A stretch of DNA of 64,000 bases, from assembly GCA_963682025.1 (NCBI GenBank), contig OY821517.1, positions 226,340,034 to 226,404,033 on the forward strand, read 5' to 3'. Both the position numbers and the translations under genes were made by a program. This document shows positions 1 to 10,448 of this stretch, piece by piece. Position 1 is the stretch's first letter; every line of letters starts with the position of its first letter. The notes under the pieces are model-generated. The model was not told the DNA's origin, did no database searches, and worked only from the letters and a program-made list of their open reading frames with translations. This stretch comes from Cordilura impudica (taxonomy: Eukaryota > Arthropoda > Insecta > Diptera > Scathophagidae).

Positions 1-2
1 CT

Positions 3-380
3 ATGGACGTGGATAGGTCTATCCAATCAAGGCACATTAATTATATGAACAGACCACCAGTTAACCAAGTTTCTAAGAGACCAGCTGGGGGCTCATTTCA
101 AGGTCCAATCAACAAACTCCAAAGGAATTTTCATATGGTAACCAACAATGAGGCAACTCAGCGGCAATTAGACCAGGTTCCACTAGATTATGAATATGCC
201 CAAGAAGAAGGCGCAGTTGGGGGGATAACAGAAATGGACGAATATTATAAGGAATTTACCAACAGCGGACTTGAGATGTTCGAGCATTCACCTGAAGATC
301 TCGAAACCGAGAAAAATCATTCCATAACAACAGATTATGCACAAGAAGATTTACTAAACGATCTTAATTTTTTTGGTTAA
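3..380 (+). CDS. gag: Errantivirus Gag, C-terminal part
   Basis: These 125 residues are the end of a Gag protein whose start lies upstream of the window. They are hydrophilic, contain the stretch INYMNRP and an acidic tail, and show no CCHC zinc knuckle. This fits errantiviruses of the 17.6/297 kind, which lack the nucleocapsid finger. The frame ends with TAA at 378-380, immediately after a run of seven T that is the likely frameshift site into Pol. The ATG at 3-5 is only the first Met inside the window and is not taken as the real start. Confidence 0.8.
   Translation: MDVDRSIQSRHINYMNRPPVNQVSKRPAGGSFQGPINKLQRNFHMVTNNEATQRQLDQVPLDYEYAQEEGAVGGITEMDEYYKEFTNSGLEMFEHSPEDLETEKNHSITTDYAQEDLLNDLNFFG
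366..376 (+). promoter_or_regulatory. Probable -1 ribosomal frameshift site between gag and pol
   Basis: The sequence AATTTTTTTGG lies four bases before the gag stop. Gag is read in the frame of base 3. The protease/RT frame is open from 368 and lies one base back, with its last upstream stop (TAA) at 365-367. A -1 slip on the T heptamer (368-374) therefore joins Gag to Pol with almost no leftover sequence. The homopolymer and frames are directly visible; slippage is inferred from the usual retroelement strategy. Confidence 0.75.
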
Positions 381-3300
381 ATAGTTCCTCGTTACCATAC
401 TTTCAAGTTAGAACGAGGAACGGACAAACTCTCAAATTCCTTTTAGATACCGGTAGTAATAAGAATTATATAAAACCTAATTTAGTCACAAACCATAGAC
501 CTAATCAGGAAAAATTTAGTGCAAAATCTATTGCAGGAAATGTAGAAATTACGCATCATGTTCTTTTAAATATGTTTGGCATCAATGATGTCCCCATAAA
601 GTTTTTTATCTTACCAGGATTAAGAACCTTCGATAGCAACGATAGTTTAAAACAATTATCAGCCGTGATTTACACTTCAAAGAATTATTTCACTGTAAAA
701 GGGGGAATAAATATTCCAATATTCCAATACATTTCCCAAGATGTCAACAATATAGAAATTAGGATGGAACACCTTTCTGAAAATCAAAAAAGGTCTCTCG
801 AAAACATTGTAAGTCACCATAAAAGTCTATTTGCAGATCCTGACGAAAGACTCACCTATACAACAAGAGTTGTTGGTGATATACGTACTTCCACGGACAT
901 ACCAACTTATACCAGAAATTACCCTTACCCAATGGCCATGAAGGCAGTAGTTGAAGAGGAAATTAATAAATTATTAAAGGATGGGATAATAAGACCATCA
1001 CGTTCGCCTTATAACTCGCCTATATGGATTGTATCAAAGAAACAAGATGCTTCAGGTAGACAAAAATATAGACTGGTCATAGATTTCAGAAAATTAAATT
1101 CGATTACAATACCAGATAGATATCCCATTCCCGAGATAAATGAAGTTCTCTCACATTTAGGAGGTAATAAATATTTTACTGTAATAGACTTAAAGAGTGG
1201 ATTTCATCAAATACCTCTTAGAGAAGAGGATATAGAGAAAACGGCTTTTTCAGTTAATAATGGTAAATATGAATTTACAAGACTCCCATTTGGGTTGAAA
1301 AACGCACCGTCCATATTTCAGAGGACGCTGGACGATATCCTCAGGGAACAAATTGGCAAAACATGCTACGTTTATATTGACGATATAATTATCTTTAGTA
1401 AAGACGAAAAATCACATTTTAAACACTTGAATGACATTTTTGAAACACTTAATGCTGCTAATATGAAAGTCCAGTTGGACAAGTGTGAATTCTTTAAAGA
1501 GGAGGTAGAATTCTTGGGATTCATTGTTTCTTACAATGGAGTAAAAGCAAACCCCAAAAAGGTCGAAGCAATAGTAAATTTTGCTTATCCTACCACACTA
1601 AAAGAGCTCCGGTCCTTTCTAGGCCTTTCAGGATATTATAGAAGGTTTATAAAAGGTTACGCAGACTTAGCAAAACCTTTAACTAAATTATTGCGAGGAG
1701 ATGCAGGTACGATTTCCAAATCTGAATCAAACCGTAGGAAAATTCAAATGGATAATGAAGCCAAAAACGCCATCGATTCATTAAAAAATGCCTTAGTTTC
1801 TAGAGAAGTAATTCTCGCATATCCAGACTTTAAAAAAGAATTTCAATTGACAACTGACGCTTCTAATGTAGCACTAGGAGCCGTCTTAAGTCAGGATGAT
1901 CAGCCAATAGCATTCATATCTAGAACTCTGTCAGAAGCAGAAGAAAATTACGCAGCCAATGAAAAGGAAATGTTTGCTATAATATGGGCATTAGGAAACC
2001 TTAGGAATTACTTGTATGGGTCAGCTAAAGTTGTCATCTTTACAGATCATCAACCGCTGACATATGCACTTAGCACAAAAAATAATAATAGTAAAATGAA
2101 AAGATGGAAAGCTAATTTAGAAGAATACAATTATGAAATGAAATATAAACCTGGTAGAAGTAATGTAGTAGCAGACGCGCTTTCTAGACCTCCAGCGACT
2201 GGAATAAATTCTTTATCAGGCACGGTGCACAGCAGTGACAGCTCTCCACAAGATCTTATTCCGAGCATGGAAACCCCAATAAACGTATTTAAGAACCAAA
2301 TTTTTCTTTCCATAGGTGAAACACCCACTTACCAATTTAAAATCATATTCCCAGGCTATCATCGACACCTTATAAGCGAACCTAACTATGATGAACAAAA
2401 ACTTACAGAAATTCTAAAAAAGTATCTAAATCCGTCCGTTATTAATGGTATAAAAACTCCTGAACCAATAATGGGGAAAATTCAAACAATTTATCCAGAC
2501 CACTTTTCAAGTTATAAATGTCGATTTACACAATTGGTAGTTGATGACATAACGTCAGAACACGATCAAGAAAATATAATTGTGGAAACACATAATAGGG
2601 CTCATCGCAATGAGAAAGAAAACAGATTGCAAATTATGGAAAAATATTATTTTCCAGGAATGGCAAATAAAATTAAAAGGGTCATAAAACTATGTTCGAC
2701 TTGTAAGAAAAATAAGTATGAGAGACACCCAAATACGCCTGAGTTGAAAGAGACACCTATACCAACTCATCCAGGCCACACAGTCCACCTTGACATTTTT
2801 TCCACAGACAAAAAATTGGTACTAACATCGATTGACAAATTTTCAAAGTATGTCCAGACAAAATTACTAAAGGGACGATCGACAGAAGATGTTAGGAGAC
2901 CTCTTAGGGAAATACTATTTTCTTATGGGGTACCGAAAAATATTGTCATGGACAACGAACCTTCTCTGAATTCAGCTTCAATCCTATTCATGATGAAAGA
3001 CGATTTGAAAATAAACGTTTTCACAACTCCATCTTATCGAAGCGAAGCGAACGGACAGATAGAACGCTTCCATTCAACCTTAGCGGAGATAATGAGATGC
3101 CTTAAAAGTGATGGGACATCTAGAAATTTCGAAGAACTTTTGGAAAGAGCTGTAAATGAATATAACCATACCATTCATTCAACGATAAAAAAGAAACCTG
3201 TAGATCTTTATTTTGGTCGAACGATTGACTTTTCACCCCAAGATATAGAAATAACTAGATTATCTAACGTTGACCGACTAAAGCGCAAACAGGAAAATGA

Positions 3301-3496
3301 CTTGACTTACCATAATAAAAATAAAAAACCAATTAAAGAATACGTACCTGGTCAGCTAGTCTACGTTAGGACAAATAAAAGATTAGGGACAAAACTTTCT
3401 AATCGGTTTAAGGAAGAGATAGTGAAAGAAACCCGTAATACAACTATAGTTACGGAAAGTGGCCGCATTATTCACAAGAGTCACATTAGAAATTGA
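368..3496 (+). CDS. pol: Errantivirus Pol: protease, RT, RNase H, integrase
   Basis: A single open frame makes the enzymes that copy and insert the element. The protease motif LLDTGSN is at 440-460. RT includes the VIDFRKLN block, FGLKNAPSIFQR, and the catalytic box YIDD at 1373-1384. RNase H starts near 1850 with TTDASNVALGAVL and has the TDHQPL block. Integrase has an HHCC finger (about 2585-2715) and a DDE core with LDIF, MDNEP and NGQIERFH. It ends in a GPY/F-like segment before the TGA at 3494-3496. The frame has no initiating ATG of its own before 572, which supports expression by frameshift from gag. No internal stop was found. Confidence 0.94.
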   Translation, partial: FFWLNSSSLPYFQVRTRNGQTLKFLLDTGSNKNYIKPNLVTNHRPNQEKFSAKSIAGNVEITHHVLLNMFGINDVPIKFFILPGLRTFDSNDSLKQLSAVIYTSKNYFTVKGGINIPIFQYISQDVNNIEIRMEHLSENQKRSLENIVSHHKSLFADPDERLTYTTRVVGDIRTSTDIPTYTRNYPYPMAMKAVVEEEINKLLKDGIIRPSRSPYNSPIWIVSKKQDASGRQKYRLVIDFRKLNSITIPDRYPIPEINEVLSHLGGNKYFTVIDLKSGFHQIPLREEDIEKTAFSVNNGKYEFTRLPFGLKNAPSIFQRTLDDILREQIGKTCYVYIDDIIIFSKDEKSHFKHLNDIFETLNAANMKVQLDKCEFFKEEVEFLGFIVSYNGVKANPKKVEAIVNFAYPTTLKELRSFLGLSGYYRRFIKGYADLAKPLTKLLRGDAGTISKSESNRRKIQMDNEAKNAIDSLKNALVSREVILAYPDFKKEFQLTTDASNVALGAVLSQDDQPIAFISRTLSEAEENYAANEKEMFAIIWALGNLRNYLYGSAKVVIFTDHQPLTYALSTKNNNSKMKRWKANLEEYNYEMKYKPGRSNVVADALSRPPATGINSLSGTVHSSDSSPQDLIPSMETPINVFKNQIFLSIGETPTYQFKIIFPGYHRHLISEPNYDEQKLTEILKKYLNPSVINGIKTPEPIMGKIQTIYPDHFSSYKCRFTQLVVDDITSEHDQENIIVETHNRAHRNEKENRLQIMEKYYFPGMANKIKRVIKLCSTCKKNKYERHPNTPELKETPIPTHPGHTVHLDIFSTDKKLVLTSIDKFSKYVQTKLLKGRSTEDVRRPLREILFSYGVPKNIVMDNEPSLNSASILFMMKDDLKINVFTTPSYRSEANGQIERFHSTLAEIMRCLKSDGTSRNFEELLERAVNEYNHTIHSTIKKKPVDLYFGRTIDFSPQDIEITRLSNVDRLKRKQENDLTYHNKNKKPIKEYVPGQLVYVRTNKRLGTKLSNRFKEEIVKETRNTTIVTESGRIIHKSHIRN

Positions 3497-3530
3497 CAAT
3501 TTTTTTTTTTATTTACATCCCATTTATCTT

Positions 3531-3540
3531 CTTTTTACAG
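3531..3540 (+). other. Probable splice acceptor for env subgenomic RNA
   Basis: A pyrimidine-rich tract (about 3498-3538) ends in TTTTTACAG at 3532-3540, just before the Env frame opens. Errantivirus Env is made from a spliced RNA whose donor lies near the 5' end. The donor is outside the window, so the pairing cannot be checked here. Confidence 0.65.
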
Positions 3541-3541
3541 A

Positions 3542-5035
3542 TTACTAATTGGTACCGTCCTTGCGGATTTTAATATACTTGACTACTCTAATGCGAGATT
3601 AATAACCATTCAGAATGGGATCGCAAAAAAACAGAACGGCACCTTTAAAGTTATACATTCTATCGACTTAGAACAATATAGAATTTTATCACAGGACATT
3701 GAATCTACATTGAACACTAATATTACATATAGTCATCCGCTCCGTCCGTTTTTAAAACAACAAGTCTCCGATATTAATGGACTCCTTAATCGGTTAAGTC
3801 CACACGTAAGGAGAAGATCTATCGATTTTATTGGTAGCGCATGGAAATGGGTTGCTGGGACTCCAGACAGCCATGATTTTGAAATTTTAAATCAGAAAAT
3901 TAAAAATGTATTAGAAAATAACAACAGACAAATGATTATAAACGAACTTACAACTAGCAGATTACAAGATATTTCAAACATTACAAATCAAATATTAAAA
4001 GTAAAGCGGGAAGATTGGAATAATGAACTGGCAAATACATTAGAACACAAATTAACATTAATTGAAAAAGAACTACAAAATATTGAATATGCAATACAAT
4101 GGGCTAAAGTAAATATTGTAAACTCATTTATCTTGTCAAAAACCGAAATTGAAAATTTAAATTATGTTTTAAGAAATTATAGTATTCCTATTTTTAATGT
4201 AGATGAATTGTTATCATTTGGAAGCGTAAAAATTGTGACAAATAACAAAGAAATTTTATATATTTTAAGTATTCCCATTGCCCAAAATGATATCTGTAAA
4301 ATTTTCTTAGCAAAGCCAGTAAAAATTGGAAATATTATTGATAAAATTTAATATGGCAAAATTTTAGATTGTAATAATAAATTATTCGCCATCAAAGAAA
4401 GCTGCAAAAGCTACAACGATTTAACAATATGTAATAGAGATAAGCTTGTAGAATTAAGTGATAAATTTTGTATAACTAGTTTATTTAGAAATAAAATAGG
4501 TAGCTGCACACAGGTTAACAACGAGCACGTCCCAGCAATAGAAGAAATCGGAAGCGACTTACTACTGCTGAATCAATACATTGGGAAAATTAAAGTGAAC
4601 GAAGAAGAAATAGCATTAAATGGAACTTATTTGGTCAAATATTTCAACACAACAGTCAACATTGAGGGTCGAGAATACTATTCAAAAGAAATAAGTGGCA
4701 ACAAACCTCTTCCAGCTTCATTACAACCAAAAGCATGGAATAGCAAAACCGAAGAAATCATATCACTGCAAAGACTCCAAAAATTGAATATGGGAAACAT
4801 CAAAAGATTGGAAACACTGGGAAACAAAAATAACTTTCTACTAACATCAAGACTCATCATCATTGTATCCGTTTGTGTTATTATCGCTTGGATTTCTAAG
4901 AAGAAGAAAACAAAAAAAGAAGATGAAATAATAGAAACGAAAGAAGCCCAACCAAAACATCCAATTGTTGTAAAATCTACAGAGGAAAAAATTAGGAAAA
5001 AGAATTCCACCATTTTTGACATCCACACATTTTAA
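3542..5035 (+). pseudogene. env: Errantivirus Env with one in-frame stop
   Basis: One reading frame runs from the acceptor to TAA at 5033-5035, broken only by a TAA at 4349-4351. It encodes an envelope-type fusion protein of the insect errantivirus / baculovirus F-like family. Visible features are a furin-type RRRS site at 3809-3820 followed by a hydrophobic IDFIGSAW segment (likely fusion peptide), a long helical region, a C-terminal transmembrane stretch at about 4838-4897, and a very basic cytoplasmic tail. The stop falls in mid-protein and would remove the membrane anchor, so this copy should not make functional Env unless the stop is a sequencing error. No other frame break was seen. Confidence 0.88.
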
Positions 5036-5056
5036 GCAATCGGGACGACTGCATTT

Positions 5057-5067
5057 AAGGAGGGAGG
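5057..5067 (+). other. Polypurine tract of errantivirus 1
   Basis: AAGGAGGGAGG lies directly before the LTR start AGTTAAC. This is the standard position of the plus-strand primer. Confidence 0.85.
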
Positions 5068-5552
5068 AGTTAACACAAAATACATTTAAAATACATTTAA
5101 AATAAATATTTCGCTAACAACAACAACACACATTAAAAAATACCAAAATTAGTTCTCAAGCTGACGTTGCGTCTTCTGCAAAACAAACAAACAGTTATTT
5201 CACAACAATACCGTTGCACGCGCATCCGGCGCGATTACCAAAATACAGTAATTCTGCAAGGTAGTATTTTCCCACCAACAATATTGAACGGCATTGCACA
5301 TGCCAACGAATAAAGCAGCTCATTTTACAATAATACCATTGCACGCGCAACACAGAAATTCTGCAAGGTAGTAAATTCACACCAACAACATTGAACAGCA
5401 TTGCACGAGCGGCAGAATGACAACAGCGTGAATGAATGGCGTGATCAGCAAACCTGTTATTATAAATTAGGGTAGTTTTAAGAAAATCATTGCTTTTTAT
5501 TTTGAATTACAAATAAAGACGGTTGTTGTGTCGCCATCAGCGCACAACAATT
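5068..5552 (+). repeat. 3' LTR of errantivirus 1
   Basis: The LTR begins AGTTAACAC after the polypurine tract, the typical AGTTA start of gypsy-group LTRs, and ends near CACAACAATT. It carries a TATAAATT-like box at about 5461 and an AATAAA signal at 5512-5517. Two imperfect copies of an ~80-100 bp block (about 5203-5300 and 5328-5407) share the motifs TTGCACGCGC, AATTCTGCAAGGTAGTA and CACCAACAA. The exact right end is uncertain by a few bases. Confidence 0.8.
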
Positions 5553-5586
5553 AATTTTTTTAAACTAAAATTCATAAAGAAATTTA

Positions 5587-5636
<50 letters not shown>

Positions 5637-5930
5637 AACATTTCATATTGCTTTCAAATATTCGTTTATAAATTCGAAAAATATTATATACTCTTCAAAT
5701 ATTTATAAAATGTAATATTTTCATGTGAAAAAAAAAACAAAAAGAATTTCTAAAATAAATTTGTATAGTTAATTATAGTTAAAATACTTTTATTAAAATT
5801 GTGAAAATTTCATGCATATCATTACATAATAAAATCAAATGAATTATTTCAATTTTGTACAAAAACAAAAAATATAACATTAATGTTTCTTTTTTTGGTT
5901 CAAAAAACATTAATATTGTAATTGTAGAAA
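5553..5930. other. AT-rich spacer with (TA)n
   Basis: No gene is visible. A (TA)n microsatellite occupies about 5589-5631, and the rest is AT-rich without recognised structure. Confidence 0.6.
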
Positions 5931-6269
5931 TGTTACATGGTGGTAGAAATGATATAAATAATAAACATATCATTTTAAAATGAACATACAATCCTGTCCA
6001 CTTAAATAGCGCGTGCTTTAAGCTTTTGATATATATATGTGGCATCACTGTTTTGACACCAACTACCCACTGAGTATTTAGTACTCGGTTGCTGCAAGCA
6101 ATTTGACGTTTGTAACAACACAAATAAAAAACCACCACCATTCTTTTTCCATAACTCGCGTTATTCAGATCGTTTGTTGATAATGATAAAACTTTTCAAA
6201 GTACAAAACCAATAAAATTTTATTAAATAAATATTAAAAGAAAATTCTTTTTAATTGGTAAAAATAACA
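5931..6269 (+). repeat. Candidate 5' LTR of the CsRn1-like element
   Basis: The segment starts TGTTA and ends TAACA, a matched inverted terminus, 11 bases before the primer binding site. Inside are a TATATATA box near 6030 and AATAAA signals near 6123 and 6211, in the right order for an LTR. No second copy was found downstream of Pol, so the boundaries rest on position and termini only. Confidence 0.55.
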
Positions 6270-6280
6270 TTTTACCAAAC

Positions 6281-6291
6281 TGGTGACCCCG
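6281..6291 (+). other. Primer binding site, tRNA-Trp type
   Basis: TGGTGACCCCG complements the 3' end of tRNA-Trp and lies just after the candidate LTR. CsRn1-lineage elements are known to use this primer. Confidence 0.8.
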
Positions 6292-6461
6292 TATACGGAT
6301 TGTGCCTGGTGTCCACAAATTGCCAAATTTTTTTGCAATTTTTTCTCGAAATTTCTACTGAAAGCGGCCATTTTGTGTTGAAGGCGTCGATTGCCTGGTG
6401 CATTTGTCCGCCATTTTTTTTACAAGTGCCAGCAATTACGTAACATTTTTCGGTAAGAAAA

Positions 6462-7310
6462 ATGCCACAAGACGGTGAAATACCAACAACCGCCAATGAC
6501 AGTGGCCTTTCGCAGGCGTCTGCTGCAAATATTTCCGTCGTGTATGCCAGGTTGCCCGTTCCTCAAATGTCCAGCTCCAACATCGAGGCGTGGTTCGTCA
6601 CTATGGACTTTTGGTTCACGGCTTCCGGCATAACAGCAGATAGACAAAAGACAGCAACGATATTAGCAGCTCTCGACCCTAATATTATTTCCCAGTTGGC
6701 TGACGTCATAGCAACGCTGCCACAGTCAGATCGATACGACTACGTCAAAACCAAAATTATCGAACATTTCGCCGACAGTGAGCAGCGTCGTCTCAATCGG
6801 CTTTTGTCAGAACTGCCTCTGGGGGACAAAAAACCCTCTGAGCTCTACTTTGAGATGAAACGTGTGGCTGGAAATACGCTAGGCGACGCAGCATTGAAAA
6901 GTCTATGGGCAAAACGTTTGCCTGAATTTGCTCAGCCAGTGGTAGCAGCATCATCTGGTTCCCCGGCCGAGTTCACAAGGATTGCAGACTCGATTGTCGA
7001 CGCCATGACGCCAACCCAAATTAACCGTGTTCAAGCACAGTCATCAAACGAAATCAGCGAATTACGTGCAGCTGTAGTGGATTTGAGCAAAAAATTTGAA
7101 AAGTTTTCAACGCGTTCACGTTCACATTCCCGTGGTCCAAATACTCAACGCACTCGTTCTCAAAATCGCCCATCTTTTACCGCCAATGCAAATAGTGAGT
7201 GCTGGTATCATGTAAAATACGGCCGCAGTGCCCGAAAGTGTCGCAGCCCTTGTAGACACAAGCGTCCACCGCATCCGCCGCTTGCAGGTGCGCCGTCATC
7301 GAATAATTGA
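6462..7310 (+). CDS. gag: Gag of CsRn1-like element
   Basis: The 282-residue structural protein has a capsid-like helical region with WFVTMDFWF near residue 45 and a DRYDYVKTKIIEHF block near residue 90. An Arg/Ser-rich linker follows. Near the C-terminus is a finger of pattern C-x2-H-x9-C-x3-C (CWYH ... KCRSPC), the CHCC arrangement typical of CsRn1 relatives rather than the usual CCHC. The start ATG at 6462 follows a 170-base leader after the PBS. The frame ends with TGA at 7308-7310, and the Pol frame continues in the same register directly after it. Confidence 0.87.
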   Translation: MPQDGEIPTTANDSGLSQASAANISVVYARLPVPQMSSSNIEAWFVTMDFWFTASGITADRQKTATILAALDPNIISQLADVIATLPQSDRYDYVKTKIIEHFADSEQRRLNRLLSELPLGDKKPSELYFEMKRVAGNTLGDAALKSLWAKRLPEFAQPVVAASSGSPAEFTRIADSIVDAMTPTQINRVQAQSSNEISELRAAVVDLSKKFEKFSTRSRSHSRGPNTQRTRSQNRPSFTANANSECWYHVKYGRSARKCRSPCRHKRPPHPPLAGAPSSNN

Positions 7311-10300
7311 CTTTCCCGGCCGGTGGAGGATGCAGGCGAAAGCTTCTCCATCAAGCATCGAATTCTTCGCCTACAAGTTCGAGATAAGTATACTAATAAA
7401 AATTTTCTTGTTGATAGTGGCGCCGATGTGTCCGTCCTGCCTTTAACTTCGAAGTCGGTTGATGTCCGCCCTACCGCCATCATATTATACGCCGCCAATG
7501 GTTCTCCAATTAAGGTAATTGGAGAGAAACGCATAAAACTAGACCTAGGCTTACGACGCGACTTCCATTGGTCTTTCGTAATCGCAGACGTGACGTCACC
7601 GATCATCGGCTCTGATCTTATCAAGCACTACGACTTACTCATCGACCTGCGTCGCAATCGTCTGATCGACAACATTACCGGACTTACCTCCCAGCTTACA
7701 TCTTCAACGCATTCCGAAGCCGCCGTCATCAAAACCTTTGATTCGAGCAATTCTTTCGCCGACATTTTAGAACGCTTCGCGGACATCACTAAACTTTCGC
7801 CATGCGGTTTGGCAACGAAATCTTCAATCTCGCATAGGATCCACACGACAGGGCAACCCGTTTTCTGCCGTCCTAGGCGTCTGTCGCCAGAAAAACTTTT
7901 AGCCGCTAAAACCGAGTTCGATTTTTTGACGAAAGCCGGGATTTGCCAGCCATCTAATAGCAACTGGTCCAGCCCGCTTCACTTGGTCAAAAAGAGTGAC
8001 GGTACGTGGAGACCGTGTGGTGATTACCGTGCCTTGAATGCCCAGACGTTGCCGGATCGTTACCCGTTGCCGTATTTAACGGATTTCACAACGAATCTAA
8101 GAGGCAAGAAATATTTTTCGAAAATTGACCTTCAGAAGGCCTTCCATCAGGTACCAATACACCCAGACGACGTCCCGAAAACGGCCATTAGTACCCCATT
8201 CGGCCTGTATGAGTTTAAGTTTATGACGTTTGGCCTATGCAACGCCGCACAAACATTTCAGAGGCTCATCAATGAGGTTCTACGAGGTTTGGAGTTCGTT
8301 TTCCCATACATCGACGATATTTGTGTTGCATCACCGACTATCGAACAACATCGCCGAGACGTTGCCGAAGTTTTTCATCGTCTTCAAAAAAACCATCTTA
8401 CGATTAACGTGAGCAAATGCGAGTTTGGGAAAACGGAAATCAAATTCCTGGGTCATGTGGTCAACGCCGATGGTATTCGCCCTTTGCCCGAAAAGGTAGC
8501 AGCGATACGCGATTTTCCGAAACCCAAAGTGGCTCAAGAGCTCAAAAGGTTTATCGCCATGGCAAATTTTTATAGGAAGTTCTTGCCACATGCGATCTCG
8601 TACCAAATGCAGCTACAACGACTAATAATTGGCAACAAAAAAAATGATCGCACCCCGCTAAAATGGAACCCGACCGCAGAAGCCGCTTTCGACCGCTGCA
8701 AAACCGAGCTGGCTAACGCAGCCCTTCTGTCGCACCCCGCTGCCGATGCTGACTTAGCAATTTACGTTGACGCCTCCGATACAGCTGTGGGGGCAGCTTT
8801 GCATCAAAATATTGATGGCAATCTTCAGCCTTTGGCGTTTTATTCGAAGAAGCTCACAGATACTCAGCAGAAGTACTCAACGTACGACCGTGAATTAGCG
8901 GCAATATATCAAGCCGTGTGTCACTTCCGTTATATGATAGAGGGGCGAAGATGCTATATAGTCACCGATCACAGGCCGCTAATTTTTGCGTTCCGGCAAA
9001 AGCTTGAAACAGCTTCGCCTCGTCGAATCCGCCAGCTTGACTTCATCAGCCAATTTACCACTGATATTCGCCATACGCCCGGTTTGGCAAACGTTACAGC
9101 TGACGCCCTGTCCCGCATCGATTCGATCAGCCAAATGGTGGACTATTCCCGAATTGCAGCGGCTCAACAAGTTGACGAGGAGCTTCAGCAAATGCTCAAA
9201 AACGCAGGTACGCAAACAAATTCGCTAAAACTAAAATTTTTCCCAATCCCAGGTTGCAGCGACCAACTAATCTGTGATGCAGCGACGTCCCGTGTTCGCC
9301 CTTACATCCCGAAAATGTTTCGCCAACAGATTCTGACAAAAATTCACGAATTGTCTCATCCAGGCGTTCGGGCAACTATCAAGCTAGTCACTAACAGATT
9401 TTGTTGGACTGGGGTTCGGAAGGATTCTGCTGATTTTGTGCGAAACTGTCTACAATGCCAACGATCAAAGGTTCAACGCCACACTCGCTCATCTCCCGTC
9501 AAATACGAGCCGACTAGAGAGCGTTTCTCACACATTAACATCGACATCGTTGGCCCATTTCCATTATGCGAAGGGCAGCGATATTGCCTGACAATTATTG
9601 ACCGTTTCACACGTTGGCCGGAAGCAGTTCCAATTCCAGACATGTCAGCTGACACAGTCGTGAAAGCTCTTTTATCTCAATGGATTTCGAGGTTTGGTGT
9701 TCCTGCTCGAATAACTTCAGACCGTGGCCGACAGTTCGAGTCTTCAGTTTTTGCAGAGTTGATGACTACAATTGGTGCAACGCATCTCCGTACTACGCCG
9801 TACCACCCGCAATCAAATGGTATTATTGAGAGGTGGCACCGCACATTTAAAGCAGCCATCCTATGTCATGATCCAACAAAGTGGGTTCATCATTTACCAA
9901 CTATATTGCTTGGGCTACGAGTAGCTTTCAAACCCGACATCAACGCTTCGCCAGCTGAATTAGTATATGGCTCAACATTGACAGTTCCTGGAGAATTTTT
10001 TCAGCAAATTCAAATTTCCGATTCTGCCAGCGATTTCGTCTCCGATTTTCGAGCAACGATGCAAAAACTTAAGCCGACCGACACCGCTCATCACACGACA
10101 CCTCGACCATTCGTCTCAAAAAGCCTTCAAAACTCGACTCAAGTTTTCGTCCGCAACGACTCAATCCGGCCTTCACTAACTCATCCGTATGATGGTCCGT
10201 ATCCAGTCTTAAAACGTTTCGACAAATTTTTTACGATTTTAATTCGAGGCCGGCAAAGTAACATCAGTTTAGACCGGTTAAAACCAGCTTTTACCTTAAC

Positions 10301-10448
10301 CAACGACAGCAATGGTGATTCATCAGTTCCAGAAGAACCTTACTCTTTCTCAGATAGCAAAGCGCAGCAACAAATCTTACCTGATAGTATAGTAAACCAA
10401 GTTCCTACCCATAATGATCTCAATTTACTGGATTCTGTAAAATTGTAA
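7311..10448 (+). CDS. pol: Pol of CsRn1-like element
   Basis: The frame is open from just after the gag TGA to TAA at 10446-10448, in the same phase as Gag. The only near-start codon is GTG at 7323. Protease has [13 protein letters not shown] (about 7402-7440). RT has [20 protein letters not shown] and the catalytic YIDD at 8307-8318. RNase H has [13 protein letters not shown] and TDHRPL. Integrase has an HHCC finger (HELSHPGV ... CLQCQ), followed by IDIVGPF, SDRGRQF and NGIIERWH as the DDE core. No internal stop was seen, so the enzyme looks intact. It is probably made by TGA readthrough, or the TGA is a recent mutation splitting a Gag-Pol fusion. Confidence 0.9.
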   Translation, partial: LSRPVEDAGESFSIKHRILRLQVRDKYTNKNFLVDSGADVSVLPLTSKSVDVRPTAIILYAANGSPIKVIGEKRIKLDLGLRRDFHWSFVIADVTSPIIGSDLIKHYDLLIDLRRNRLIDNITGLTSQLTSSTHSEAAVIKTFDSSNSFADILERFADITKLSPCGLATKSSISHRIHTTGQPVFCRPRRLSPEKLLAAKTEFDFLTKAGICQPSNSNWSSPLHLVKKSDGTWRPCGDYRALNAQTLPDRYPLPYLTDFTTNLRGKKYFSKIDLQKAFHQVPIHPDDVPKTAISTPFGLYEFKFMTFGLCNAAQTFQRLINEVLRGLEFVFPYIDDICVASPTIEQHRRDVAEVFHRLQKNHLTINVSKCEFGKTEIKFLGHVVNADGIRPLPEKVAAIRDFPKPKVAQELKRFIAMANFYRKFLPHAISYQMQLQRLIIGNKKNDRTPLKWNPTAEAAFDRCKTELANAALLSHPAADADLAIYVDASDTAVGAALHQNIDGNLQPLAFYSKKLTDTQQKYSTYDRELAAIYQAVCHFRYMIEGRRCYIVTDHRPLIFAFRQKLETASPRRIRQLDFISQFTTDIRHTPGLANVTADALSRIDSISQMVDYSRIAAAQQVDEELQQMLKNAGTQTNSLKLKFFPIPGCSDQLICDAATSRVRPYIPKMFRQQILTKIHELSHPGVRATIKLVTNRFCWTGVRKDSADFVRNCLQCQRSKVQRHTRSSPVKYEPTRERFSHINIDIVGPFPLCEGQRYCLTIIDRFTRWPEAVPIPDMSADTVVKALLSQWISRFGVPARITSDRGRQFESSVFAELMTTIGATHLRTTPYHPQSNGIIERWHRTFKAAILCHDPTKWVHHLPTILLGLRVAFKPDINASPAELVYGSTLTVPGEFFQQIQISDSASDFVSDFRATMQKLKPTDTAHHTTPRPFVSKSLQNSTQVFVRNDSIRPSLTHPYDGPYPVLKRFDKFFTILIRGRQSNISLDRLKPAFTLTNDSNGDSSVPEEPYSFSDSKAQQQILPDSIVNQVPTHNDLNLLDSVKL

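Larger units (their letters stand above)
1..5552 (+). mobile_element. Errantivirus 1 (Ty3/gypsy with env), 5' end outside window
   Basis: Order on the plus strand is Gag end, protease, RT, RNase H, integrase, spliced Env, polypurine tract, 3' LTR. That is the layout of insect errantiviruses such as gypsy, 17.6 and 297. The 5' LTR and most of gag lie before base 1. Pol is uninterrupted and Env has a single stop codon, so the copy is fairly young. The downstream boundary is set by the end of the LTR near 5552; target duplications cannot be checked without the left end. Confidence 0.93.
5931..10448 (+). mobile_element. CsRn1-like Ty3/gypsy element, 3' LTR not found
   Basis: The element has a candidate LTR, a PBS matching tRNA-Trp, Gag with a CHCC finger, and Pol with protease-RT-RNase H-integrase. 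The CHCC finger and the tRNA-Trp primer are hallmarks of the CsRn1 lineage. The coding region is clearly richer in G+C than its surroundings. No env is present. The right end is unclear because the LTR does not recur by eye after 10448. Confidence 0.85.

Noticed and set aside
7208..9859. Several 60-138 codon minus-strand frames opposite the CsRn1-like pol
   Set aside because: Shadow frames of an intact coding region with clear domain motifs on the plus strand.
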